A stretch of 64,000 nt of DNA from Flavobacterium caeni (GTDB taxonomy: Bacteria > Bacteroidota > Bacteroidia > Flavobacteriales > Flavobacteriaceae): the NCBI RefSeq assembly GCF_900101895.1, contig NZ_FMVF01000006.1, forward strand, positions 150,759-214,758. The letters run 5' to 3'. Positions 18,701-27,381 of this stretch are shown here, in pieces (the stretch's first letter is position 1; every line of letters begins with the position of its first letter). Position numbers and translations under genes: made by a program. Below the pieces are notes generated by a model. It saw only the letters and a program-made list of their open reading frames with translations, was not told where the DNA came from and made no database searches.

Positions 18701-18863
18701 GAAATTTGTCAAGAACACCAGCTTGAGAATCTACGGATCGATCAACAACGCTTTCATCATCACCGATTACAGCGGTCAGGATCCTGAGAACTACAATGCG
18801 ATCGATAACAATTTCTATCCACGTCCGAGAATGTACACTTTTGGACTGAGCTTTGACTTTTAA
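15783..18863 (+). CDS. susC: SusC/RagA-family TonB-linked outer-membrane transporter
   Basis: A 1,026-residue outer-membrane receptor. A signal peptide (residues 1-21, ending SALAQ) precedes a carboxypeptidase-regulatory-like beta domain (LKGTVVDGASKQPIPGVNV), the plug with VVVQIGYGSVNKKDATGSVS, VRIVNGGGAPDATPEILIRG and SILKDASATAIYGVRASNGV, and a 22-strand barrel ending in the aromatic TFGLSFDF. It takes up maltodextrins through the outer membrane with TonB energy. It forms the usual pair with the SusD gene 10 bases downstream. The substrate is inferred from the surrounding amylases and maltose genes. The name follows the Bacteroides starch system. Upstream palindromes suggest control by the neighbouring LacI-type regulator. 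Confidence 0.95.
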   Translation: MKTIYKKLLLLLLLLPFSALAQSTLKGTVVDGASKQPIPGVNVVIQGASGGTQTDFDGNFTLAGVKNGDTIVFSYLGYTNYSVAYSGQANLTVNLREEAAQLSEVVVQIGYGSVNKKDATGSVSLVTAKDFNKGAIVSVDQLLTGKAAGVRIVNGGGAPDATPEILIRGGASISASNRPLIVIDGVPISNDYPAGIANPFNLINPNDVESFSILKDASATAIYGVRASNGVIIITTKKGSSGEPQFNYSGSVTTGQVDEKIDLMSGTEYTQFIRQYFPERVGDLGIPDGSGIADDPTTSAIEGRTLYDVDWQDQIFRTSISTDHTFSARANLYKKIPFRFSLGYNNTQGLVKTSDYERFTYSLKMTPKLLNDHLKIDVNAKGSYSDKNAIDQDGAIYGALSMDPTKPVYGVPNSLFGNYYQSTTLNGGRNIIDGATNPLALLEQRSRPERVTRFIGNAEFDYKMHFLPDLRAVLNLGIDASQSRIHELYDMGAIATYRFNQANEPVLNPGVNYVENQANTNTTMDAYLVYAKDLNGFVNKFDLTGGYSYQNFVIDGNKQNFRYNESPGTGIREEIINPNNVNNRYYNILNLQAFFGRANIDFAGKYLLTASFRAEASSVFTGKDQQWGYFPSGAFAWKIKEESFMKDVNFVDDLKLRLSYGETGQASITGTVGYYPSRPLFLPGSPTSQYLPGSLTYSALAFNPDITWETSKTYNAGLDFSFFKNGRLSGSVDFYSRETEDLLARVPVPVGQYLTNEAIRNFGSTESKGFEVALNVKAFDAEKVQINVGGNIAYNYSEVTKLDGGVTAVQATESRIPTQTGLFLANHAVGYQPYSAWVFQQIYDAAGNPIPGAFADLNADGQITNDDKYYRSLRPNWTYGFNLNINAYNFDFSAGFHGQIDGMAYNSSVIKYGFTERATQGTTNALNNVMDFNQGAADPTFANFNGNSAFSDYLLEEAWFLRCDNITLGYKFPKFVKNTSLRIYGSINNAFIITDYSGQDPENYNAIDNNFYPRPRMYTFGLSFDF

Positions 18864-18873
18864 TTAAAAAACT

Positions 18874-20448
18874 ATGAAAAAATTCAGTATTAATCTAATT
18901 GGAGCGGCTTTGCTTCTGTTTACGCTGAACGGTTGTACCGACGACCTCAATACAGAACCAAAGATCGAAAAAACGCTCGAGCAACTGTTGGCCGAAGATC
19001 CAGAAGCGATCAACGGCATGTTGTCTAAACTCTACGCTGCGTTTGCACTTTCTGGGCCAGACGGACCGGGCAGTTCCGACCTTGTGGGCGACGACGCGGG
19101 TGAATCGCCGTTTTTGCGCAACATCATCAACTTGCAGGACTTTACCGCCGACGGCTTGAAAAACCGTTGGGGCGATAACGGTCTCGACCAGTTGACCACG
19201 ACTTCGCAATGGGACGAGAACAACAAATTCTTCCGCTACCTGTACAACCGCGTGTATTATGTGATCCCACAATGTAACAACATCATTGTGGCGCTTGATA
19301 ACGCCGATGTACCGAACAGCGAGGCCTATAAGTCAGAAATCCGCTTTTTGCGCGCCATGGCTTATTTTTACATGATCGATTGTTTCGGAAAAGGCGTTTT
19401 GGTGACCGAGGCCGATGCAGATGCCGGTATCTCGCAGCCTAAGCCCGAAGCGTCAAGAATTGAACTTTTTAACTTTGTAGAGTCGGAATTGCTGGCCATC
19501 GAAGATGCTACGCCTATGACCACTTCGTACGGACGCACCAACAAATCGGCGGTGCGCATGTTGTTGGCCAGGTTGTATTTGAACGCACAAGTCTACACCG
19601 GAGAAGCGCATTACAGCGAGGCGTTGACCTATGCGGCCAAAGTGATCGACGAAGGCGGCTACTCGTTGGCACCTGATTTCGTGAGTTTGTTCTCGGGCGA
19701 CAACAACCAAGGTCAAGCGCAAAACGAAATCATTTATGCCTTGCTTGCCGATCCGGTCGTAAGCCAAAGTTATGGCAACACCACCTATTTGGTTCAAGGC
19801 AGTTTGCTCGCAGAGACCATGACGGTGAATGAATACGGCGTAACCGGCAACGGCTGGGGCGGACACCGCGCCACCAAGGCTTGGTACGGCTTGTTCGGCA
19901 ACAGTGCCGCTGCACTCGCCGCTTCGCCTGACGAGCGCGCCCAATTGTTCTGGACGACGGGTCACAGCTTCGAAATGAACGATTACAAAATTTGGGTAGA
20001 TGGGTTTCCGTCGATCAAATACCGCAACACGAACTTCACAGGAAGCTCGGTGGCTACCGAATTCTCGGGAACCGATTTCCCGGTATTTCGCTTGGCCGAT
20101 GCCTACCTGATGTATGCCGAGTGCGTAGTGCGGGGAGCGGGCGGTTCGCCGACTACGGCTTTGCAGTATGTCAACTTGGTCAGACAACGTTCGAACGCAG
20201 CTGCGATTTCGTCGGGTGATCTCGACCTCGATTTCATCTTGGACGAACGCGGACGCGAACTGAATTTCGAAGGCATCCGCAGAACCGATTTGATCCGTTT
20301 CGGCAAATTCACCGGCGGTGCTTACCTCTGGCCATGGAAAGGCGGCGTCAAAGACGGTACGGCCATTCCAGCTACTTACAATGTATTCCCGATTCCTTTG
20401 ACAGCGTTGCAAGCGAATCCAAACTTGACTCAAAACCCTGGTTATTAA
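18874..20448 (+). CDS. susD: SusD/RagB-family glycan-binding lipoprotein
   Basis: A 524-residue surface lipoprotein. Residues 1-21 end in the lipobox LNGC, and CTDDLNTEPK is a typical SusD N-terminus. Tetratricopeptide-like helices follow (ALDNADVPNSEAYKSEIRFL, RAMAYFYMID with the conserved aromatic segment), and the C-terminus has RLADAYLMYAE, LDFILDERGRELNFEG and the NPNLTQNPGY ending characteristic of RagB/SusD. It caps the SusC channel and binds maltodextrin at the cell surface. It is co-transcribed with susC and followed by susE after 18 bases. Confidence 0.95.
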   Translation: MKKFSINLIGAALLLFTLNGCTDDLNTEPKIEKTLEQLLAEDPEAINGMLSKLYAAFALSGPDGPGSSDLVGDDAGESPFLRNIINLQDFTADGLKNRWGDNGLDQLTTTSQWDENNKFFRYLYNRVYYVIPQCNNIIVALDNADVPNSEAYKSEIRFLRAMAYFYMIDCFGKGVLVTEADADAGISQPKPEASRIELFNFVESELLAIEDATPMTTSYGRTNKSAVRMLLARLYLNAQVYTGEAHYSEALTYAAKVIDEGGYSLAPDFVSLFSGDNNQGQAQNEIIYALLADPVVSQSYGNTTYLVQGSLLAETMTVNEYGVTGNGWGGHRATKAWYGLFGNSAAALAASPDERAQLFWTTGHSFEMNDYKIWVDGFPSIKYRNTNFTGSSVATEFSGTDFPVFRLADAYLMYAECVVRGAGGSPTTALQYVNLVRQRSNAAAISSGDLDLDFILDERGRELNFEGIRRTDLIRFGKFTGGAYLWPWKGGVKDGTAIPATYNVFPIPLTALQANPNLTQNPGY

Positions 20449-20466
20449 TAATTAAAGATATTCACG

Positions 20467-21549
20467 ATGAAAAAAATAGTAAAACTTTCTGCTTTGTTCC
20501 TGATGGTTGCAGCCACTTTCTCTTGCGAGGAAGACGAAATTCCGAATGGAGCCATGATTACACCACAAAACGGTCCGGTCATTATTGCGCCGGATGCCGG
20601 AACCAATGTTGTACTCTCACCTGAGAATATGGACAACCTGGGGTTGACGCTCGCTTGGACAGACGCTGCGTACAGCACTGCGACACCCATCACGTACAAC
20701 GTAGAATTTGCTGCGGCAGGTACCGACTTCGCCGAGCCGTTTGAAGTGGCCAGCACCACCAACAGATCGGTAAGCTGGACTGTAGAGCAATTGAACTCGA
20801 TCGCAATCAATCCTGACGGATTGGCGTTGCTCCCGTACACCGAACAAGATGTCGACGTTCGTATCATTTCGGTTGTAGGTAATGCGGGCGAACCCATCGC
20901 TTCAAACAGCATTACGTTGACCATTACACCGTACACTACCGACAACCCAACGCTTGCCGTTCCAGGAAATCACCAAGGATGGTCGCCTTCGACCGCTCCG
21001 CTGATCGCTTCTTCAGGATTTGGCGAAACCGATTACGAGGGTTATATGTGGCTCGACGGCGGATTCAAATTCCTTTCTCCGCAAGCCGACGGGACTTTTG
21101 ATTGGGGTACGCAAGACTGGGGCGACGACGGTAGCTTCGCAGGTGTTTTGGCCGATGGTGGTAGCGAAACCGATGCCATCGCAACACCGGGTTACTACTA
21201 TGTAAAAGCCGATACAGAGGCATTGAGCTACAGCACGCAAACCGTAAACTGGGGTGTCATCGGAAACGGTACGCCAACCGGCTGGGATTCAGATACCGAC
21301 ATGGTGTATGACCCTGCGACCAAGACTTTGTCGTTAGACATCATGCTGACCGCAGGCAATTTTTTCAAGTTCCGCGCAAACGACGGCTGGGATTTGAACC
21401 TAGGTGACTTCCAAGTCGACAAACCGGGAGCCGGTGAAGTGATGAGCTACGGTGGCGCCGATATCCCTACACCAGGGTCAGGCATGTACCACATCGTACT
21501 CGACTTGAGCAACCCAAGAGCTTATACCTATACGGTGACCGCTTTGTAA
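20467..21549 (+). CDS. susE: SusE-like outer-membrane starch-binding lipoprotein
   Basis: A 360-residue lipoprotein with a lipobox at residues 17-20 (TFSC) followed by acidic residues, a surface-export feature in Bacteroidota. The first part (about residues 25-150) matches the SusE N-terminal Ig-like domain (LSPENMDNLGLTLAWTDAAY). Two starch-binding modules follow, with aromatic motifs VPGNHQGWSPSTAPL, WLDGGFKFL, GVIGNGTPTGWDSDTDM and FFKFRANDGWDLNLGD. SusE-type proteins hold maltodextrin at the surface and influence the size imported. No separate SusF gene is present. A strong terminator follows the gene. Confidence 0.9.
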   Translation: MKKIVKLSALFLMVAATFSCEEDEIPNGAMITPQNGPVIIAPDAGTNVVLSPENMDNLGLTLAWTDAAYSTATPITYNVEFAAAGTDFAEPFEVASTTNRSVSWTVEQLNSIAINPDGLALLPYTEQDVDVRIISVVGNAGEPIASNSITLTITPYTTDNPTLAVPGNHQGWSPSTAPLIASSGFGETDYEGYMWLDGGFKFLSPQADGTFDWGTQDWGDDGSFAGVLADGGSETDAIATPGYYYVKADTEALSYSTQTVNWGVIGNGTPTGWDSDTDMVYDPATKTLSLDIMLTAGNFFKFRANDGWDLNLGDFQVDKPGAGEVMSYGGADIPTPGSGMYHIVLDLSNPRAYTYTVTAL

Positions 21550-21565
21550 TACAAAATAAATTCCC

Positions 21566-21597
21566 AAAAAAGGGCTGTTCTCTTACAGCCCTTTTTT
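21566..21597 (+). terminator. Terminator after susE
   Basis: A 13-bp stem (AAAAAAGGGCTGT paired with ACAGCCCTTTTTT) with a 6-base loop lies 16 bases after the susE stop. It should reduce read-through into the amylase gene, a common way of setting lower expression of the enzyme than of SusCDE. Confidence 0.9.
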
Positions 21598-21616
21598 ATC
21601 ATAAATACCACTTGCA

Positions 21617-24472
21617 ATGAAAAAAATTATACTAGGCATGGTGTTTTTGCTGACAGGACTCTCAAGTTGGGCACAGGTTACAACCAACCCGACCATTCCA
21701 GAGGCCAACCAGGCAGTCACCATTACCTTCAACAAGTCAGGAACCGGTTTGGCCACGTACAACGGAACCATTTACGCACACATTGGCCTTACGGTCAATG
21801 GCAATACCTGGCAAAATGTCATCGGGCAATGGGGGCAAAACGGCACCCAACCTGCGCTTTCGGGCTCTGGTAATACCCAAACGCTTACCATTTCACCGAG
21901 CCTTTTTGCGTATTTTGGTGTCGATACGTCGGCGTCGGTTACGCAAATCTGTGTGGTGTTCCGTTCGGATACGGGCGCGCAACAATCGGATGATATTTTC
22001 ATCAACGTGGGTGCGTTCCAGGCGAACCTGAACAGTCCTGCCATCAACAGCACCACGATTCTCAATTCGGGGCAAAGCCTCAACATCACGGCCAGCAACA
22101 CCAACGGAGCGGCCAATTACAACTTGCTCGCCAATGGCGTGAGCATTTCTACATCGACGGGTTCGTCGTTCAATTACAACGATACGAACATCACCGTCAA
22201 CAAGAATTATGACCTGCAAATTACGCAGGGTGCGACCACATTTTCGCGCAAGTTCGCCGTGATGATCAATCCGGGGACCATCAGCGCGGCTTTGCCGTCG
22301 GCCAATTTGGTGGGAGGTATCAACTACAACCCGACCGATGCGACCAAGGCGATCCTCGTGCTCGATGCACCCCACAAGGATTTTGTGTATGTGGCGGGGA
22401 GTTTCAACAACTACAACCCTACGGCGGCCTACGCGATGAAAAAAGACAATGCCGCGGGCTCAACCAAGTTTTGGCTCGAGCTTACAGGCCTGACCCCAGG
22501 CCAGATTTACCACTACCAGTATTGGGTAGCCGATGCCACGCCTATCGCCAATTCTCCGGCGCTCGTCAAGACCGCCGACCCTTATTCGTACTTGGTCTTG
22601 AACACTTATGACGATCCGTACATCCCTGCGACGAGCTATCCGAACATCCCGACGTATCCGCTCGGGCAGAGCCGCGAGGTATCGGTATTGCAAACCGCGC
22701 AAACGCCTTACAACTGGCAGGTGACCAATTTCGTCAAGCCCAAGAAAGAAGATTTGGTGGTGTATGAAGTGCTCATCCGCGACTTCGATGCGAACCGCAA
22801 CTACCAGGATTTGATCAACAAGATCGATTACTTCAAAAACCTGAACATCAACGCCATCGAATTGATGCCGGTGATGGAATACGAAGGCAACGAAAGCTGG
22901 GGCTACAATACCTCTTTTCACTTGGCGCTCGACAAGTTTTACGGCACCGAGAACAAGTTCAAGGAATTCATCGACTTGTGCCACCAGAACGGCATCGCGG
23001 TCATACTCGATTTGGCGCTCAACCACGCGTTCGGTCGCAACCCGATGAACCGCATGTGGATGAACGATCCCGACGGCGATGGCTGGGGCGAACCCAGTTC
23101 AGAAAGCCCGTATTTCAACCAAGTGGCCACGCACAGCTATGGTGTAGGAAGCGATTTCAACCACCAGCAACCGCGCACGCAAGAATACGTGCGCAGAACG
23201 GTCAAACGTTGGATCGAAGATTTCAAGATCGACGGTTTCCGTTGGGACTTGACCAAAGGTTTTACGCAAAACTGTACGGGTGACGAAGGTTGTACGGGTT
23301 CTTACCAGCAAGACCGTGTAGACATCCTCAAGCAGTATGCCGACTATTCTTGGAGTTTGGATCCGACGCATTATGTAATTTTCGAACACCTCGGCCAGGA
23401 TAACGAAGAGAAAGAATGGGCCAACTACCGTCTTAACGAAACCCCGAGCAAGGGCGTGATGATGTGGGCCGAAATGACCTATGCCTATTCACAGCTTATG
23501 GGTGGTTATGCCACGGGCGGAGACATTTCGCGTATCGGACATACGTCGCACGCCAACTTCCAGGGCAAACGCGTCATGGGTTATCCCGAGAGCCACGACA
23601 AGGAACGTTTGATGTACAACGCGATGACCTACGGCAATGCGGGCGGTACGGCACCTCCGTTCAACAACCTGAACAATTCACTCGGCAGGATGTCGGCAGT
23701 TGGCGCAGCGTCATTGCTTGTCCCTGGTCCGAAGATGATCTGGCATTTTGCCGATTTGGGGATGCAATTGTCTATTTACACCTGCAACAACGGCACGGTC
23801 AATACCGAAAGTGACCCGACTGCAGGCGATTGCAAGCTCGACACCAAGCCGCAGCCGCAATGGACCGAGAATTGGTTGGCCAACGCCAACCGCAACAAAA
23901 TCTACAACGATTGGGCCAAGATGATCGCGCTCAAGATCCAGGAACCGGTATTCGAAGGCAACTATGCAATCAGTACCAACGGAAGCAACATCAGACAGCG
24001 TATTTACATCTACGACGATGCCATTCCGTCTACGCAGCTCAAGAATGTGGTGGTGCTGGCCAACTTTTCGGTGGCCGCGCAAAACATCACGCCCGATTTC
24101 CCTTACACCGGAACCTGGTACAATTTGATGGACAACACGCCAGTGGTGGTCACCAATACTACTACGCCGATTAACTTACCGGCGGGGCAATTTGCGGTGT
24201 ACGGCAACAGACCGGTGACGCTCAACACCGACCAATTCGAAACTACGGCCAGCATTGGCTTGGTGCCGAACCCGTCGTCGGATTACTTTACGGTGAATAC
24301 CAACGTAAACAGCCTTGAGGTGTATTCGCTTTCGGGGCAATTGGTCAAATCGTTCGGCAAAAACGACGAGCAATACCAATACCCGATCGGCGATTTACCG
24401 AGTGGTTTGTACCTGGTCAAGGCGACCGACACCTACAACAGGAACGTCACGTTACGCATGATAAAGCAATAA
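21617..24472 (+). CDS. Large secreted alpha-amylase (GH13) with T9SS C-terminal signal
   Basis: A 951-residue exported enzyme. After the signal peptide (residues 1-18, ending SSWAQ) come N-terminal beta domains, an E-set/CBM48-like module (VYVAGSFNNYNP near 255-266) and the GH13 barrel: LDLALNHAFGRN, GFRWDLTKG with the nucleophile Asp544, VIFEHLGQ with Glu590, and ESHDKER with Asp661. The last about 75 residues (NPSSDYFTVNTN, LEVYSLSGQLVKSF, LPSGLYLVKAT) are a type A T9SS sorting domain, so it is secreted or anchored at the surface. It should begin starch breakdown outside the cell, feeding the SusCDE complex encoded just upstream. A terminator separates it from susE and another follows it. 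Confidence 0.93.
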   Translation: MKKIILGMVFLLTGLSSWAQVTTNPTIPEANQAVTITFNKSGTGLATYNGTIYAHIGLTVNGNTWQNVIGQWGQNGTQPALSGSGNTQTLTISPSLFAYFGVDTSASVTQICVVFRSDTGAQQSDDIFINVGAFQANLNSPAINSTTILNSGQSLNITASNTNGAANYNLLANGVSISTSTGSSFNYNDTNITVNKNYDLQITQGATTFSRKFAVMINPGTISAALPSANLVGGINYNPTDATKAILVLDAPHKDFVYVAGSFNNYNPTAAYAMKKDNAAGSTKFWLELTGLTPGQIYHYQYWVADATPIANSPALVKTADPYSYLVLNTYDDPYIPATSYPNIPTYPLGQSREVSVLQTAQTPYNWQVTNFVKPKKEDLVVYEVLIRDFDANRNYQDLINKIDYFKNLNINAIELMPVMEYEGNESWGYNTSFHLALDKFYGTENKFKEFIDLCHQNGIAVILDLALNHAFGRNPMNRMWMNDPDGDGWGEPSSESPYFNQVATHSYGVGSDFNHQQPRTQEYVRRTVKRWIEDFKIDGFRWDLTKGFTQNCTGDEGCTGSYQQDRVDILKQYADYSWSLDPTHYVIFEHLGQDNEEKEWANYRLNETPSKGVMMWAEMTYAYSQLMGGYATGGDISRIGHTSHANFQGKRVMGYPESHDKERLMYNAMTYGNAGGTAPPFNNLNNSLGRMSAVGAASLLVPGPKMIWHFADLGMQLSIYTCNNGTVNTESDPTAGDCKLDTKPQPQWTENWLANANRNKIYNDWAKMIALKIQEPVFEGNYAISTNGSNIRQRIYIYDDAIPSTQLKNVVVLANFSVAAQNITPDFPYTGTWYNLMDNTPVVVTNTTTPINLPAGQFAVYGNRPVTLNTDQFETTASIGLVPNPSSDYFTVNTNVNSLEVYSLSGQLVKSFGKNDEQYQYPIGDLPSGLYLVKATDTYNRNVTLRMIKQ

Positions 24473-24505
24473 AATTTTGAGTTAGTTGAATTTTATTTCC
24501 AAAAG

Positions 24506-24537
24506 GCCTTTCCGTCAAACGAAAGGCTTTTTATTTT
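24506..24537 (+). terminator. Terminator after the T9SS amylase gene
   Basis: GCCTTTC (24,506-24,512) pairs with GAAAGGC (24,521-24,527) around an 8-base loop, and a T-rich tract follows. It closes the plus-strand sus cluster. Confidence 0.8.
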
Positions 24538-24594
24538 TTCGTAAAATGCCGTTAATTGCTTTGCTAAAAAGCTGCGGATGACTAGTTTTGCGGC

Positions 24595-27381
24595 ATGAAA
24601 CCAAGTGTCAGATCGCGCATCTTGAAAGTGCTCAAATGGACCGGAATTTCGATTGCCGGATTGTTGCTCGTGTTGTTTTTGTTACCCGTCCTTTTCCCAG
24701 GCCAGATCGAGCAAAAAATAAAGGATTTTGCCAACGAAAGGCTCGAAGGCGAGCTCCATTTCAAAGAGGCCGATTTGTCTTTCTTTGCGCATTTCCCTTC
24801 GCTTACGCTCACCCTCAAAGATTTCAAACTCAACGGATCCAAACCGTACGCCAAACAAACGCTGGTGTCGGCCGATGAGATTTCGTTCGGCATCAACCTC
24901 AAACGACTCGTTTTTAACGGGCAGGTGCACATCGACAAGATTTTCCTGTCCAAGGCATTGATGAATGTGCAGGTCAACGAAAAGGGCGAAGCCAATTACA
25001 ACGTCTATGTGTCCGAAGAAACCACTGAAACCGACGATCCGTCAGGGACATCGCTCAAGCTCGAACGCATCGACATCCGCGACAGCCACCTGGTGTACAA
25101 CGATCGTTCGGCCAAGATGCTGATCGACGCACGTGGGTTCGACTATTTGGGCAAAGGTGCGCTCGACCAGGCCGTGTTCGATATTTTTACCGAGGCCGAA
25201 ATCGGTTCGCTCGACCTGTCGTTCGACGGCGAAACCTACCTCAAGAACAAACGTGTGCGTGCCGAACTGGTCACCCAAATCAACACCAACTCGCTGGCAT
25301 TTGTGTTCGCGCAAAACAACCTCAAGATCAACAAGCTTCCGGTGGAGTTTACGGGTAAATTCGACTTTTTGCGCAACGGCTACGACATCGACTTCAAGAT
25401 CCAATCGCAAAACAGCAAACTCAACGATTTTTTTACGGCCTTACCGCCGCAATACGTGACGTGGCTCGAAAAGACCAGTGTAGATGGGCGCACCGATCTG
25501 TCGCTCACGCTCAAAGGCCAATACATCGCCTCGCAGAACAAAAAGCCCGATGTGGCCTTTAACATGAAAATCCGCGACGGCGAGATCGAAAGCAACAAGG
25601 CGCCGCTGCCGGTGACCAACCTGTATTTGAATTTCGATACCAAGCTTCCGGCGCTTGACCCCGAGCGTTTGCAGGTGAACATCGATTCGATTTTTTTCAA
25701 TGTCGGCAAAGATTATTTCAAGGCGATCGTCAAATCGGAGGGTATGAGCAAGCCGGTGATCGACGCGCGCGTCCAATCGGAGCTCGATTTGCAAAAAATG
25801 GATCAGGCGTTCGGGATCGACAACATCGATTTGAAAGGAAAACTCGACATGAACATCGTTTCCAAAGGAACCTACGACAAGACCAAGGATCTTTTTCCGG
25901 TGACCAACGGGAAGTTCTCGCTGCAAAACGCGTCGGTCCAAACGACTTATTATCCGCAGCCGATACAAAACATCAACCTGGTGGCGTCGCTCACCAACCG
26001 CAACGGCGCATTCCAGGACAGCAAGCTGGTCATCAGTCCAGCATCGTTCGTATTCGAGGGCAAGCCGTTTGCGTTGCGCGCCACGTTCGATGATTTTGCC
26101 GATGTGGCCTACGACATCCAGGCCAAGGGCGAAATCGATGTGGCCAAGGTGTACCGTGTATTTTCGCAAAAAGGCCTCGATTTGCAAGGATTCATCAAGG
26201 CCGATGTGGCGTTCAAGGGCAAACAAAGCGACGCGACCGAAGGACGTTACGACAAGCTCGACAACCGTGGAACCCTGGCGCTGCGCGACATCAGGATGCG
26301 TTCGGGGTATTTTCCGAAACCATTCGTGATCCGCGACGGGCTTTTTGCGTTCGACCGAAACCGTATGACGTTCGATAATTTTAATGCGACGTATGGCCAG
26401 TCGGATTTCAAGTTGAACGGCGCGCTCGAGAACGTGATCAACTATGCGTTGTCCGACCGCGAGACGCTCAAAGGCTCGTTTGCGTTGGCTTCGCAATACC
26501 TCAATATCGACGAATTTACTTCGGGCGTGGCCGAGACACCGACAGATTCTACCGCGACGACCCCGACCGAACCCGCCAAAGGCGTGATTGCCATCCCGCG
26601 TAACCTGGATTTGCAGTTTTCGGCCGATGCAGCAAAGGTCCATTTCGACGGGTTGGAACTTACGCAAACCAAGGGCAATCTTTCGGTGCACCAAGGCAAG
26701 CTCAGTTTGCGCAACACGGGCTTCGAACTGATCGGTACCAAGGTGGCTTTCGAAGCGGATTATACCAACGAAACCCCGTCGCGCGCGGCGTTCGATTTCA
26801 AGGTTTCGGCCAAGGACTTCGACATCAAACGCGCCTACGACGAAGTCAAGCTGTTTCGCGAAATGGCGTCGGCGGCCGAAAATGCGCAAGGGATCATCTC
26901 GCTTGCCTACAAAGTCAACGGCAAGCTCGACGACCAAATGCAGCCGATTTACCCGTCGCTCGAAGGAGGCGGTACGATTTCGGTGCGCAAGGTCAAGGTG
27001 ATGGGTTTTAAAATGTTTGGCGCCGTGAGCCGCGAGACCCAGCACAGCGAGCTCGAAAATCCCGATGTTGCCGATGTGCAGATACACAGTTCAATCAAGA
27101 ACAACATCATCACCGTAGAGCGTTTCAAGTTCAAGATGGCCGGGTTCCGTCCGCGTATCGAAGGCACGACGAGTTTCGACGGCGCGATCAATTTCAAGAT
27201 GCGTTTGGGCCTGCCGCCGCTGGGCATCATCGGTATCCCGATGACCATCACCGGGACCAAGGACGACCCCAAGGTCAAACTGGGCCGTCAAACCGAGGAA
27301 CTGGCCGAGACCAAGTATGTCGAAACCGCAACGCCCGTAGCCAAAGACTCCACGGCTGCGCCCGTTCAAACAAAAATCTGA
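24595..27381 (+). CDS. AsmA-family envelope protein
   Basis: A 928-residue protein with a short cytoplasmic N-terminus, one membrane anchor (residues about 16-36, ISIAGLLLVLFLLPVLF) and a long periplasmic part rich in beta structure. The N-terminal segment IEQKIKDFANERLEGELHF and the C-terminal module with MGFKMFGAVSRETQHSELENP and GIPMTITGTKDDPKVKLG are typical AsmA features. AsmA-like proteins are thought to help move phospholipid or support outer-membrane assembly. It has no neighbours in the same direction, and its last 16 bases overlap the end of the convergent gene at 27,366. The extreme C-terminus is Thr/Pro/Ala-rich and low in complexity. Confidence 0.88.
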   Translation: MKPSVRSRILKVLKWTGISIAGLLLVLFLLPVLFPGQIEQKIKDFANERLEGELHFKEADLSFFAHFPSLTLTLKDFKLNGSKPYAKQTLVSADEISFGINLKRLVFNGQVHIDKIFLSKALMNVQVNEKGEANYNVYVSEETTETDDPSGTSLKLERIDIRDSHLVYNDRSAKMLIDARGFDYLGKGALDQAVFDIFTEAEIGSLDLSFDGETYLKNKRVRAELVTQINTNSLAFVFAQNNLKINKLPVEFTGKFDFLRNGYDIDFKIQSQNSKLNDFFTALPPQYVTWLEKTSVDGRTDLSLTLKGQYIASQNKKPDVAFNMKIRDGEIESNKAPLPVTNLYLNFDTKLPALDPERLQVNIDSIFFNVGKDYFKAIVKSEGMSKPVIDARVQSELDLQKMDQAFGIDNIDLKGKLDMNIVSKGTYDKTKDLFPVTNGKFSLQNASVQTTYYPQPIQNINLVASLTNRNGAFQDSKLVISPASFVFEGKPFALRATFDDFADVAYDIQAKGEIDVAKVYRVFSQKGLDLQGFIKADVAFKGKQSDATEGRYDKLDNRGTLALRDIRMRSGYFPKPFVIRDGLFAFDRNRMTFDNFNATYGQSDFKLNGALENVINYALSDRETLKGSFALASQYLNIDEFTSGVAETPTDSTATTPTEPAKGVIAIPRNLDLQFSADAAKVHFDGLELTQTKGNLSVHQGKLSLRNTGFELIGTKVAFEADYTNETPSRAAFDFKVSAKDFDIKRAYDEVKLFREMASAAENAQGIISLAYKVNGKLDDQMQPIYPSLEGGGTISVRKVKVMGFKMFGAVSRETQHSELENPDVADVQIHSSIKNNIITVERFKFKMAGFRPRIEGTTSFDGAINFKMRLGLPPLGIIGIPMTITGTKDDPKVKLGRQTEELAETKYVETATPVAKDSTAAPVQTKI

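Noticed and set aside
25441..27087. 548-codon minus-strand open frame inside the AsmA gene
   Set aside because: Antisense shadow; the sense frame carries membrane anchor and AsmA motifs.
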